Positions 41,229-52,213 are shown, counted from the stretch's first letter. The stretch: 64,000 nt of DNA from Cristatella mucedo (GCA_009760855.2 WPIO01000172.1:255001-319000), one strand, 5' to 3'. The notes: generated by a model not told the origin, from the letters alone. Numbers and translations are program-made.

Positions 41229-41950
41229 TCAGTTAATTCCATTAGTTTTAAGAAGATTAGACACCTTTTTTTCACAATCTTTCTGATTGAACTTTTGAAG
41301 TTGAAACGTTTGAAAAGATGGTATATCACCGAAGTAACTTATTACCTCTGGCATTGGTGGTGCTCCAAAAGAATCGAAGTAAAAACACTTAGACCCTTCT
41401 TTCTTTAATGCGACCCAGTGATATATTGCAAGGTCTGATTCTCCTGTATTACAAATAAGGCATTCATTCTCTAATGGCTTTGTCAGTTCATCTCTTGCAA
41501 AGACACCTCTTAAGTTTTTTATATCGAATTCTTTTATATAATTATTTATTTCTATATCTGTTAAAGCTGATGATTTTTTTTCAGTTTTTCTATCGCACTC
41601 TTAATCTCACCAATTATTTCTTGTTCACTTACTCCTCTTCCAATCTTTCTTCCTTGTGATAAAGATCCTCTTCCAATCCTTCTTCCTTGTGATAAAGATC
41701 CTCTTCCAATCCTTCTTCCTTGTGATAAAGATCCTTCACCAATCCTTCTTCCTTGAGATAAAGATCCTTCACCAATAGCAACTGGAACAGTAGTACTACT
41801 TCTTAGTTTAACAAAATTTGATTTCTTTTTACTACAGATTGTAAATATTCCTTTTATCATTCCTCTCACTCCTTTTGTGCTATCTACTTCAACATACTCT
41901 TCATGTAATGTATCAGTCGACTTTTTACACTTCATACAATATATCTCCAT
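41229..41950 (-). pseudogene. Zinc-ribbon / repeat / adenovirus-type maturation protease (one frameshift)
   Basis: Starts MEIYCMKCKKSTDTLHEEY (the ATG at 41950 is preferred to an upstream TTG). The N-terminal part is a small zinc-ribbon-like module (CMKC ... CSKKK; the last pair is incomplete). Next comes an 11-residue repeat, GSLSQGRRIGR-type, from a 33-bp DNA repeat at 41641-41773. An A8 run near 41577 shifts the frame. The second frame is the protease: DIKNLRGVFARDEL, catalytic histidine in HWVAL (41418-41420), FDSFGAPP (41375-41355) and the candidate catalytic cysteine at 41274-41276. These enzymes mature capsid proteins of adenoviruses and Polintons. No start motif precedes the protease part, so the two were probably fused. 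Confidence 0.82.
41641..41773 (-). repeat. 33-bp coding tandem repeat
   Basis: Four near-perfect 33-bp units plus a partial fifth inside the zinc-ribbon/protease gene, encoding the serine/glycine/arginine-rich repeat. Confidence 0.95.
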
Positions 41951-41971
41951 ATACAAATATAGAAAAAATTA

Positions 41972-42091
41972 AATTTAGTGATGATAGAATTTTTCCTTTC
42001 GCGATATCGGGTAATTTTTTGACAACCGATGGTGAAACCGAGGTTGGAGAAAAATTAGACGATGTCGGGAAAGGTAAAATTCCTATCATCA
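41972..42091 (-). repeat. Right terminal inverted repeat (120 bp), internally palindromic
   Basis: Reverse complement of the left repeat with one mismatch. Bases 41979-42091 form the same imperfect palindrome. Short frames reading TTDGETEVGEKLDD in both repeats are shadows, not genes. Confidence 0.95.
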
Positions 42092-42096
42092 GTCCC
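42092..42096. repeat. Target-site duplication, right copy (GTCCC)
   Basis: Second copy of the 5-bp direct repeat flanking the element. Confidence 0.8.
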
Positions 42097-42640
42097 AGCA
42101 GTGGTACTTGATACCTCATCAATTGTACAGCTTGGTAGATACTGGGCCGATCTGTGTTTTGGAATGTAGGTGGGGCTCACCTATCTCCACGTTCCCCCTG
42201 TGCATCTACTCATGATGGATGTGTATGCATATCATGTGCCTGTCACAAAATGTCCCTGGGCTGTGGTCGTGATGACTGTCAACAGTTTGAGATGTCGATT
42301 TTTTTATATTTTGTTGTGGCGGGGTTAGCGTGGAGTCGAATTTCGTGCATCTTTTGAGTGGTTTTCCATATTTCTAAATGACTGGTAGTAAATCTGGGCG
42401 ATTTGGTGTTAAAGCCGTGTATGACTGAGCTGCAGTGCTATACGTGACCTTGGACTTTGACAGGTCATCAGAAGGTCAACACGGCAGCTATATCACATCA
42501 AACGATAGCTTATGTTACCAGTGTTCTTTGTGCCAATTTTTATGCCATTCAGTTATTTGGTCTTCGTACGATATTAATAAATAATGCTTGGGGGGCACAA
42601 CTCGCACTGTTAGCGGCCATTTTTGGGGGATAACTCCAAC
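42097..42640. other. Right flank of the element, no gene recognised
   Basis: No open frame of interest. It ends with a GC-rich segment (GGCCATTTTTGGGGGATAAC ... GGCCGCCCTACCCCC) just before Tigger coding resumes, which may be the edge of an intermediate inserted repeat. Confidence 0.45.
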
Positions 42641-42649
42641 TACTGGCCG

Positions 42650-43444
42650 CCCTACCCCCTGGTGGAAAGATGCCAAAAGAACGAATGAATGCACTTCTTC
42701 TCTGCAACGCTAATGGAGCGAATGCGCTAATGCGAAAAGAAGACAAGCGTAGTGAGGGAATTTGCGAATCGAAGCTGCATTCGAACTGCTCGACCGCCTT
42801 TACCGCATTTTAGAAGTAGAGACGCCTGAAATGCCAGTCGAATTTGGGCTGATGCTCCCTTTAAATTCGATTGGGAGCTGGGCCGATCAAAAAAATCATT
42901 CTGTTCTTTTTAGATAGCGTGGCTTGTCAATAAAGTAGAAGGTCAGATCAAACATATCAAACTGGAGTTTATGCCATCACACACATCTTGCGGCAACCCC
43001 GGCTACGATCCGAACCTATTTCAGAAAAAGCTGGCTTCTCATTTGTTGATTCGAACGACAATGGAGATGGTGATGCCCTGCCAATTCCAGCAGCGGCAAC
43101 TGAGCTAGGAAAACCAGAAATGCAGGAGGACTACGCAGATTTATAGACTGCAATAATGAACGGCACACCGTGACGCGTTAATCGGTGCTGACATTTGCGA
43201 GCGAGTACAGCTCAAACATGAAAATGTGGATTATGGCAAATACACAGAAGAGCTTTAAGAGATGCAGTTGCCAGAGGTACGCAGAGTAACGCACAAAGAC
43301 GTGTTAAATACGCTGGAAACTGATCGTCACTATTTGGAGCGAAATCTTACACAATACAATGGGTACTGCACATTTGCAGAAATGGTGGAGGAAAACGCAC
43401 CTCCAAACAGAATTCAGCGGAAAATTGCACACTTCTTTCTATGA
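42650..43444 (+). pseudogene. Tigger/pogo-type DDE transposase relic, C-terminal half
   Basis: Coding resemblance resumes with GGKMPKERMNALLLCNANG (about 42660-42718), the segment that follows the first-aspartate region in Tigger proteins. The second aspartate motif LFFLDSVACQ is at about 42900-42932, then HIKLEFMPSHTS (42954-42992), KAGFSFVDSNDNGDGDALP (43029-43083) and a C-terminal helical part (43262-43441, KDVLNTLETDRHYLERNL). Stops and shifts abound. With 17690-18245 it reconstitutes the order of one transposase with only a few residues missing at the join. Confidence 0.72.
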
Positions 43445-43596
43445 TCAGAGCGTTATTATGCGCGCCTTGATATTTTACGTTGCTAAATTGAAAATTAAAA
43501 CATGCCGTTAGGTTTTTTACGCAATATTAGCAACGCTCCGCATATGAGAAAACTTCGCACACAGGAATACCTGTTGGTCGGCCCGAGCGTATTCTT

Positions 43597-43601
<5 letters not shown>

Positions 43602-43691
<90 letters not shown>
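43602..43691. repeat. (CA)n(TA)n microsatellite
   Basis: A short AC tract is followed by about 38 TA units. The IYIYIY frames on both strands are artefacts. Confidence 0.95.
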
Positions 43692-43693
<2 letters not shown>

Positions 43694-43699
43694 CGGAGT

Positions 43700-44815
43700 C
43701 GACGGTACCTTGTGCAATTTCAGCACATAGAAGGTAGCATGGTGGAAGAGCTTCAAAGGGACGAAGCGCATGCGGCAATACATAGATATACAATACATGC
43801 AGCCGCATTTTACATTGGAATGCCAAGCCTAGAAGTTAATTGTGTCAGCGTCATATTTGTCTGTAGCCTTCTCAGAAAAGTAAATGTCTCTCTGGACACT
43901 TAACAAATGCTGCCAGGCACATGTCGCGATGGTAGCTGGCTGTTTGTTCCCTGCGAGGCAAGGAGCTGTTGGCGCGAATTCTACAGAATTTTAGACGGGT
44001 CAGAGGAACTAGCAAGCAGCCTGAGGCAGTGGGCGGCGACGGTGGCAGGGCCTTCTCATGGACCTGGCGGCGCCATGCAAAGCCTGTGCTAGTGATCAGC
44101 TTTGTAGCGGCTGAGGAGAATTAACGGTCTACCGGTGTCTACCGGTGGTATGTGCAATGCCGCGCTGCAGTGCGCTTAAAAACACAAGCGGCCACAACTG
44201 GGCGCCGAAAGCGACAGTTTATTGTGGGCGTGTTAGTTTATTGTTATTGTTTATTGTCATTGTTTATTGTAATTGTTTATTGCCTGTTGGGCCGGTTAGT
44301 AGCTGCAGCGAGCCGACGCAAGCGCTTTACGCAGCGAAAACCGGACCGAAGGAGGTAGTAATGGCGCGCAAACTCCACGCGAAGCCCAAGTATATAAGAC
44401 CCTACCCAATGCTTGCGATCGCTAGCGATTATTCCTATCCCAAAGATGGACCCGCTTCAGCAACCCAAGATACGAGCGACTAGCTGAGTAGCCGGTAGAA
44501 CATAATAGCGCAGTCTAAGTTAGTCCAAGTCTAGCTGTTCGTTGCTATAGGTTCAGACTCTCGTGCTCTCGAAGCGTAGTCTCTAGCATTAACTAAGGAT
44601 GCCGTAGTCGCGAGCTGTCAGTCTCTCCCTTTTATTCGCTTCCATTTGAACTCCTAAACTCTGCTGTTTTATTGTTATTGTTACTGCTATTGCTTTTGTT
44701 TTGGAACCATCTCTTGGAGGTCGTTCTCAGACTTTGCCATTTTCGCCTGTGGCCTATTAGATGTTCCTGCTCCTGCACCTGCTTGGTATCTTTTGCTACT
44801 TATAGTGATTGTAAT
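43700..44815. other. Intergenic, no gene recognised
   Basis: Contains a TTATTGT-rich tract (44218-44283) and no frame with a protein-family signature. Confidence 0.5.
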
Positions 44816-44819
44816 GTAA

Positions 44820-45310
44820 TGTATCTCCGTCTGCAACTCCACAAAGACATAAAGACCATGTGGGTGTTACGTCATAAAGACCACGTGGGTGTTACGTCAT
44901 AAAGACCACGTGGGTGTTACGCCGGAGAGTTTTGTATAGCGCACTCACAGCCTGAGCGGCTTTCGGTACGCAGTCGGTAGCCAACAGACTTCGTCTCACA
45001 TGGAAGTTGCAGCACAGGACCGCTGAAAAGGATGAGTCACATTCGGCAGCAGGAGAGTAGTTGTCGTTGCGTAAGAATTGCGGAAGCGAGTTCCACAGTC
45101 TAGGACCTGCAGAGCTAAAGCTTCTGTCACCAACGGTCTTTAAGCTAAGGAATGGAACAGCTAATTTCAGGTCCACACAGGACCTGAGGGCGCGAACAGT
45201 CTGAAACTGATGCAGCAGTTCAGCTAGGTACGAAGGAGCCAAGCCGTGGCGGGCCTTGTGGGCCAGCGTAAGAACTTTACTCAAGCGAATTAGCAGGTCC
45301 ATCTCCTAAC
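44820..45310 (-). mobile_element. LINE, family B, 3' fragment
   Basis: The minus-strand frame 45302-44892 encodes HGLAPSYLAELLHQFQTV and SFSSAGPRLWNSLPQF, then the family 3' end. Confidence 0.85.
44848..44922. repeat. Three 25-bp tandem repeats in LINE B 3' end
   Basis: CATAAAGACCACGTGGGTG plus TTACGT occurs three times in a row (first copy with one mismatch). Other copies of the LINE have it once (for example 63709-63733). Confidence 0.95.
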
Positions 45311-48084
45311 CGAGTCGCTGGCACAAGTTCTATTCTAGCCTGAGCTAGGTGGGCTAGAAGCCGGGTCTGTACTAAGGGCCCTAGTCGAAACCACGAAGGC
45401 CGGGGTTAGCAGCGAGGCTAACCAGAGAGCTGCCCCAGTGCACCATTACCTTTTCCCAAGCACAACCAAACGAAGCCACAATATGTTAAGGTCATCTTAT
45501 GTCAAACCCATACCATCCAGATATCATCTACCGATAAGGGCCAAAGCTCAAGGTGAAAGCACCGGTGCCACACCTGCAGCTAGCGGCAGGACTAAGACGC
45601 AACTGAGGATCTGTGGCTATCGGGCCCCCTCCATCCAACTTGGTGAAATGACACTTGTAGTGAGAAAACAGTCTTGCATCGTTCCTGACTGGCACGTACG
45701 GTTGGTTGCAGGAGTGCCTCGGCTTAAATCGCTTCGCCGACAGCGAGCCATAATACAGCTAGGGTCTTAGGATTGGCATTATGTAACGTTACACACTGGA
45801 AGAGAGCATGCCGAGACCTTGTCGACGACCGTCGTCGCCAAGCGGAAGCCAATAAGCAATCGCGCTTGTTGAGGCCTTGGGGTCATAGGCCACGCGAGTT
45901 TTACATCTAGCTCAAGGTCGCACCTGCGGTTCCTGTCGGTTGCAGCAGACGTGGATCACTAAGCGCGGTCTGCGTTTTAATTCGATCAACAAGCGACAGA
46001 ATTGAACTATGGACTGACAGTAAATATATTTTGGCAAGCTGCATACAGTGGGGATCGCATGTCCTAAGAAAGCACCTCCTGGTCTTACTCGATCAGAGCG
46101 GGGAGCGGAAGCGGCGGGAGCAGCGTCTGCAACCCGACCTTTAACCTTTTAAGGCTTTGGGAATTATACTCTTCCCAAAGTTTCTCTTAATTAACACCGC
46201 ACCTAGCAGCGTAGTGTCAAGCCAACGCCAGGCGAATTAAAGCGACGGTCAAACGAGGCTTCAGCAAGTACGGAAATCAGCATAGCGGAAGAAAAGAAGT
46301 AAGTGCGTAAGCAAGCGAGCAAGACCAGGTGCGCGCGTGAGCGAGAGCACGTGCGATACTGTAACCCCACACGCGAAGGCGTCTTAGATGAAATAGCAAA
46401 GTGAAGAGCAATCGAACGCGTCAACGCCGAGCGAGCCGCATGGAAAAGCCGGTGACTAGTGCCCGGATGTTGACCTTGTGTGGGCGTGTCTGTGTCCAGC
46501 CGTAGCTGGTGTCTCATGCAGCGGAGCACGCTCGGTCCCGTCGACTTTAGACTGGAAGATTACTGCTACACGTGCTTGCTCTACCTTTTATGCATGCCGG
46601 GTCAGGCTAACATGGGTGGAGGGGCGAAAGTTCTAGTGGAATGCAATACAAGCTCCGATTTAATGCAGTCCTCAGTAAGGTTTCAGTCGCACTCCGGCGA
46701 CCGCGGCAACAGGCAGCCGTGGGTAAACAGGTACCCGGCTACTGCAAGCGAACCCTTCTGAAAGGCAGGTCGTCAGTGGAACTTGATCGTGCAGTAAAAA
46801 GCTATTTAAACAAAATTCAAAATTAAATAAAAGAGGCTCGATTTTTCTCTGAAAATCCGGTTGCTATCTGGGTACATATAACGCCACCGAGCTGGGCGTG
46901 AATCCCAACTTCGAGGTTGGTCACACATCCAGTGGCGGCCATTGACACCTAGCAGCTGTATTTATCTGCGGAATTTTTGTTTCAATTGCTTTCATTGAGG
47001 TAAGTTAATGAACATCTACGAGGGCAGTTATAAATCACCAGCCCGCGTGCACACTAGACTGCTGGTTTACTTGACTGCCTACAATAAGATGCCCGCGCGG
47101 GTTTTCAATACTATTCAATACTATACTATACTATTCAATACTATAATGCAGGGTGAAGGTGAAACCAAGCCTAAGACTGGTAGGTTTGCTCAATACGTTC
47201 AGAAAGGCGTGGTGTTGTATTGTGCGAGAATAATATTAACTTCAGAGTGACTTGGGAGCATGCTGTAAAAAACGCCAGTTGGTTTCGTGCCTAGATTTGT
47301 GTGCTCAGGAGCTAACGAATACAGATTTTCCGGCTTTCAATCGATGAGGTATCAGACTGATTAAGCATCTCAAGAATAATCTTAGAGGTGAGATGCTCTC
47401 ACTACCTGACTCTGATAGTGAGTATGATTCTTTCAGGAGGCAATTATTCATTGCCCCCTACGAGCTGGAGAGATAACCTCTAGGGCTTTTCTGAAGCTAT
47501 ATAAACGAGGCTGGTAAATCAGCTCACCTTAACATTTTGCCATTTTGCTTTTACTCCTAGCATAGATATATAGCATAGGGGATTTGGAAATGATTTTGTC
47601 TACGTATGGGTTTGTAAATGCCATAATGACTCACTGTCTAGTCATCATCACCTAGTTATCGCCAATAAATATATTTACTTAGGTTGAGTCTACCAGTTAG
47701 CTCCACCGGATGTCGCGCCAGCATTGTGAGCCGTTCATCGTTATGTCTATCTGAGCACCATGATTCGTGCCATTGACGAGTAAGTATTTCTAGGGCGCAT
47801 ATCCATCCACCCATCAGTAACACGGCCGATATGAGCCGTTTAGGTCCTTTCTCAAAGGGAAATTAAAGAGCATAGTGCAGTGTGTGCGTCAACTTCCGGC
47901 GGTTATCCAATTACCTTTTCAAGTATGGATCATCGTAAGGATTAATTACCAGGCCCTCTTTTCGCCTACAAATTTGGACTCATCGGGCCTAGCGGTCTAG
48001 TCGCCAATAGACAGCCAGGCTATCACTTATATGGAGATCTCATACTGCTCTACCTGCGCTTTCGTCATCACATTTCGCATATGA
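45311..48084. other. Intergenic, no gene recognised
   Basis: 2.8 kb without a convincing gene. The frames at 45438-45770, 46203-46529 and 46480-46761 lack motifs. A CTATACTATTCAATA microrepeat lies at 47105-47145 and a SINE-1 tail fragment at 47470-47560. Confidence 0.5.
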
Positions 48085-48270
48085 GCTGTAATGGCTCACT
48101 AGGTAAGGCGGTTGCTTTTCACGAACTCATACCGAGGTCGTGGGTTCGAATCCTGCGATGGGCGATCCTTTATCGCCACTGCAAGCGGTGGTGATAGCCA
48201 TAAAGGCTCTTCTGTCGCTATACAAAATGAGGCTGTTAAATCAGCTAGTATTTATTATTTATTATTATTT
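48085..48270 (+). mobile_element. tRNA-derived SINE, family 1 (best copy)
   Basis: A-box region GTAATGGCTCACTAGGTAAG, B box GTGGGTTCGAATCC (48139-48152), body ATCGCCACTGCAAGCGGTGG, tail CTGTTAAATCAGCTAGTATTTATTATTT. Pol III promoter elements look intact. Confidence 0.88.
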
Positions 48271-48519
48271 CAGCACCTCAGATGGTCGCTTCCCTTGTTT
48301 ATAATGTGGCCAACATTCTCTTATTAAATGACCACAAGAACCTGCCTAGTAATGTCAAAGGCAGTATCACTTACTGAAACTGGAAAGCCTTACGTTCGAG
48401 ATGACTTGGCCGGCATCAAGCTTGCAATTTGTGCAAGTAATCTAGGTATCTTTTTTTGGCCATGACCTTTAAATAATGATCTCAAAAATAAAAAGTAAAT
48501 AAATAATAAGTAAAGAAAT

Positions 48520-48680
48520 ATGATTTAACAGCCTCTTTTGTTTAGCGACATAGCCTTTACGGCTATTACCGCTGCTTGCAGTGGCGATAAAGGATCTCCA
48601 ACTGCAAGATTTGAACCCACGACCTTGGGACCGAGGTCGTGAAAAGCAACCACCTTACCTAGTGTGCCATCACGGCTCTC
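48520..48680 (-). mobile_element. tRNA-derived SINE, family 1
   Basis: Minus-strand copy with GTCGTGGGTTCAAATCTTGC and the GAGGCTGTTAAATCATA tail. Confidence 0.85.
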
Positions 48681-48869
48681 ACCTCTTCTCATCACCTTCA
48701 CAGTCAAGTCTGCCAACTATCTGCTGCTTCACCTGGGAAAATACACGATTTTTGGCAGATTCTGGCATACCAACCTGGTTTGTAAAATTGTAAATCTCAT
48801 CTGAGCTTCTTTAACTCACCACTTTCAGGTCTGCCTGCCTGTGCATTATTATGCTTGTACCTGGTGCAA

Positions 48870-49545
48870 GCTTAATAATAATAATAATAAGAAGAAGAAT
48901 AATGCACTTGATAAAGCACTCTCAGAGAACTTAATCTCTTTCTAGGCACTTTAATTTGCCGCACAGGAAACACGGTCGAATGGTGAGTGGTATCATGCTT
49001 GATAAACAACATGAATAACATGGTTAGGGGTGACATGCAGAGCATCAGCATGCAAGTGTGGTTAGTGGCAGCATGCGCTGTGTCAGCATGCATAAGCACA
49101 TACAAGACGAATCACATGGACCACCCACTAAATGCTGTTATAAATAGGTGTTTTTAAGTTCTTCTTCAATGTGGTCAAGTCAGGGGATGTCGTGAAACAA
49201 GTCGGATGTGAGTTCTAGACTTTGGGAGCATACGAACAAAATGCACGGTCTCCAAAGGATTTGAGGTTTGTAAGAGGTATAGATAAACAGTTAGATTCCG
49301 AAAAGCTGGTGGTGCAATGCTTGGCCTGGTGGGTGAGTAGATCTGATAGGTTGGCTGGAGCCAAAGACTTGAGGGACCTTAAGTGAGCGACAAAACCTTG
49401 AAGTCGATCCGTTGCTTGACTAGCTAGTGCAGCTCGGCGAGAAGTGATGTGATGTGGCAGCTGACATGCTGACGACAGACAAGCCTAGCTGCAGAGTTTT
49501 GCACCACCTGTAAGCGCCTGATTGCCCATACCGATAGGCCAGCAA
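48870..49545 (-). mobile_element. CR1/L2-like LINE, family A, 3' fragment
   Basis: The (AATAATAAT)n end at 48872-48900, the GCACTTGATAAAGCACTCTCAGAG hairpin tail, and a diverged version of the C-terminal ORF2 region seen at 7376-8025. Confidence 0.8.
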
Positions 49546-50700
49546 GCTTGACTTGAATCTACTTAACATTGCAAAATCAAGCAACAGATCTCAGTTGGTG
49601 CAACACCTGAAGCTTCAGATTTGTCCGACGTGCATCACATTCACAAGCTTTCACTTCTCACTAACCTACACTTTTCTTGCCTCCAAGCAACGTGGCAGCG
49701 ACTTAGATTGCTTTAACTCACTTGAGGGCCATCCATTCTCTGGGTCTAGCTTACGTATCTGTGGCATTTACTTCTCAGGCCATCTCCCGTCGAAAGTCGC
49801 TTTGCCTTTTACTCTTCTCGTTTAGCTCGTCAAACCAGCCTCAAATCTGTTATCGACCTTGCTTTCAAATTCCATGCACTCGAAATCAAAGCGCTGATCA
49901 CTGACTTTTACACCGTGACGTCCTCCGGATATAGTTTTGAAAGAAAGCATTTCACCTCGTCCTCTCATCATTTTCTGTGTCCTCGTGAGCTCGTTCATGC
50001 GCTTTGCTAGGCGTGCTGAAATTTTGCACGTTATCACTAATCGTTAAACATTCTTTTTCTCGCATTATATAATGTACCCAGTCCTCGATTTAGCTCTCTT
50101 AGGGTCAATGCAAAGGTACAGTTATTCTTACTATACATGCCCTATCCGTTCTACAGCACAAGGGTTCCACTGTCGATGGAAATGGTTCTATAATTGCTAT
50201 TTTTGTGACTTAAGTTGTATAGCACATGGGGTCACAGTGTCAGATTCATCTGCGTGCAATAGCATTTGTCCGGAATTGATGAGGCTAAAGACAGGATTAC
50301 TTAATTACTTGCACTCCGGTCCTCTAACGAACTGCACGGGAAGCCGTCTGTAATTTCCATATAATTACCTGGTAGTGATCTTGTCTCATGTTTCCTTCAG
50401 CTAAGTACAGATTAATCCTGCATATGCTTCCTTCTGTCCATGCTGCGTGTCTGAACCAGGAAATCTATGCTAGCAGCATGCATTTTTTATCTGCTGTTGT
50501 TGCATATCCTCGGCTACCCAGTGCTGTCTTGCATGCATCTTGGTGCCGTAGCTATGCTTTATATATGCCATGGTTTACTATTGATCTCAGACTGATTAAA
50601 GAGCATCGTATAAGAACTTTGAGGCGGTAGAGGCAGGCTTCGTTTTGCTGAATGTCAGCTTTGATGAAAACCTTGATAAGCATGTATGCATACTGTGCAA

Positions 50701-50752
<52 letters not shown>

Positions 50753-51044
50753 ATTTGATCACGTGGCTCTGTATATGTGTTTGTGTGCACGTTTGTGTAT
50801 TTGTGTGTGCTTGTATATTTCTGTCCATATACAGATCAATTCGTGCTTTTGTGCTAATACTCTCTAGTAAAAGTGGGAATAGTCGCATTAGCTGATTGCT
50901 ATGGGCAAAGCTAGTATCGTCGGAAGGTAATAAGAACTAATCCTAAAGATTGGTCAGCTAGCATCTCCCTACTGACTTTGGCTCAAATCTTTGTGTGTCA
51001 TTCCGAATTAAATTGACTCGCAGGATGAGCACATTTCCTCTACT
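49546..51044. other. Intergenic, no gene recognised
   Basis: No frame with a family motif. The (GT)n tract is listed separately. Confidence 0.45.
50704..50751. repeat. (GT)24 microsatellite
   Basis: Uninterrupted GT tract; the CVCVCV / THTHTH frames are artefacts. Confidence 0.95.
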
Positions 51045-51400
51045 GTCAAGTTTTACTACTCTTTTTTAAGGAACGTTGCCAAAATCAGAGCCTTACTCGA
51101 TTAGAGTGCCACAGCTAAACTAGTTCTTGTGTTCGTGACACTGCAGCTGTACTATTGCAATCCTCTGTATTCATGGCTCTTGGTCTTCACCCTTAATCGT
51201 GTGCGGCTGGTACACAATTCTGCAGCTCTCATTGCTATTCTATGCCCAGCTGGTTCCTTACTGTGGCTCACATCCCAGTAGGTAAACTGTTCGTGAGCAT
51301 GCATTCGTGATGCTGAAAGTTTGTGATCTTGTACGTGTTTTTATTTGCCTATGCCCCTGCTTGCTGTCCTCACAAATTGTCCCCCCCCCCCGCATCGCGA
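51045..51400 (+). mobile_element. Degenerate LINE ORF2 C-terminal fragment
   Basis: Broken frames read FLRNVAKIRALL, ATAKLVLVFVTLQLYYCNPL and RLVHNSAALIAI, the region after the RT palm in CR1/L2-type LINEs. Confidence 0.6.
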
Positions 51401-51939
51401 GAGCTGTGAATCGCCCTCAGCATCGCGAGAGCGGCTCTGTGCTCTGAAGTCTGTGCTCTCTGAGGCAGGAAAGCTGGCCACTGCCTGCGCCTAGTGTGTG
51501 CGCGTGTGTGTGTGTGTGCGTGTGCAATGTGACAGGCACAACTGCTATGTGCTGAGTACCGTAGTTAGTTAGGATAAAGCAAAAGTAAATTTTGAGAAAT
51601 GAAGAGGAGATAGCTTACAAGTGCCGACGAAGCTCAGATGCTGATATTGCATATACTTATATACTTTATTTGTATTGCCCCAAGCTCAATCGGTTCTAAG
51701 CCGGTTCAGGGCCAGACCTACCGGTCTGGAATGAGCCAATCAATGGGCCTCTCTCGACGCCTTAGCCTAAGAAACTGAGCAAAGATTCATCATTTTAAAG
51801 AAGTATTGAGGATTTTCGGCTAATTTGCAACTCCTTTTCTAAAACTTGCATCTATACCGTTGCAATTGGCACTTGAGTGTCCAAAATTAGCAGACAACCC
51901 AAATCCCGCCTCAGGTTCTTTCAGTTTTTTCTTGGAATA

Positions 51940-52110
51940 CTAGCTAATTGAACAGCCTCTTCTGTATAGCGACAGAAGAGCCATTACGGCTATCGCCACC
52001 CTTGCAGTGGCAAAAAAGGACTGCCCACCGCAGGATTCGAACCCCGACCTCGGGCCGGAGTTCGTGAAAAGCAAATGCCTTACTTAGTTTGCCATTCAAG
52101 TGTCGCCATG
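51940..52110 (-). mobile_element. tRNA-derived SINE, family 1
   Basis: Minus-strand copy from GAGGCTGTTCAATTAGC to the tRNA-like head, with GGTTCGAATCC-like B box at about 52022-52034. It ends about 100 bases before the TRIM-like start codon. Confidence 0.8.
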
Positions 52111-52213
52111 CTAATCAACCAAATTTTGGCCCGCCAAATACTTTCGTTTTTGTGTGTAACTATTGTAGCTGATCTGTCAGCTGGATTTTCATTATAGCTC
52201 CATACGGTTATCT

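Larger units (their letters stand above)
19845..42091 (+). mobile_element. Polinton/Maverick (adintovirus-like) integrated virus-like element
   Basis: A 22,247-bp AT-rich unit bounded by 120-bp inverted repeats (119/120 identical) and flanked by a 5-bp direct repeat. It starts TGATGATAGG and ends CCTATCATCA, so it has the TG..CA termini usual for retroviral-type integrases. It encodes the Polinton hallmark genes: PolB, integrase, packaging ATPase, maturation protease, major capsid and penton-like proteins. Fibre-like, phospholipase, exonuclease, HNH-AP2 and small genes are additional. Composition and codon use (AAA, AAT, TTA, TAA stops) differ sharply from the GC-richer flanks. Many genes are broken, so this copy is decayed or contains assembly indels; the near-identical ends argue that insertion was recent. 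Confidence 0.95.

Noticed and set aside
20010-41950. TAA/TAG reassigned to glutamine in the element (ten TAA/TAG in-frame stops, one TGA)
   Set aside because: Most genes of the element end at TAA or TAG just before the next start motif, and one in-frame stop is TGA. A ciliate-type code would make genes run together. Neutral decay explains the stops better.
43502-43903. Frames with IYIYIY or CVCVCV (also 229-507, 50652-50895)
   Set aside because: Pure dinucleotide repeat translations on both strands.
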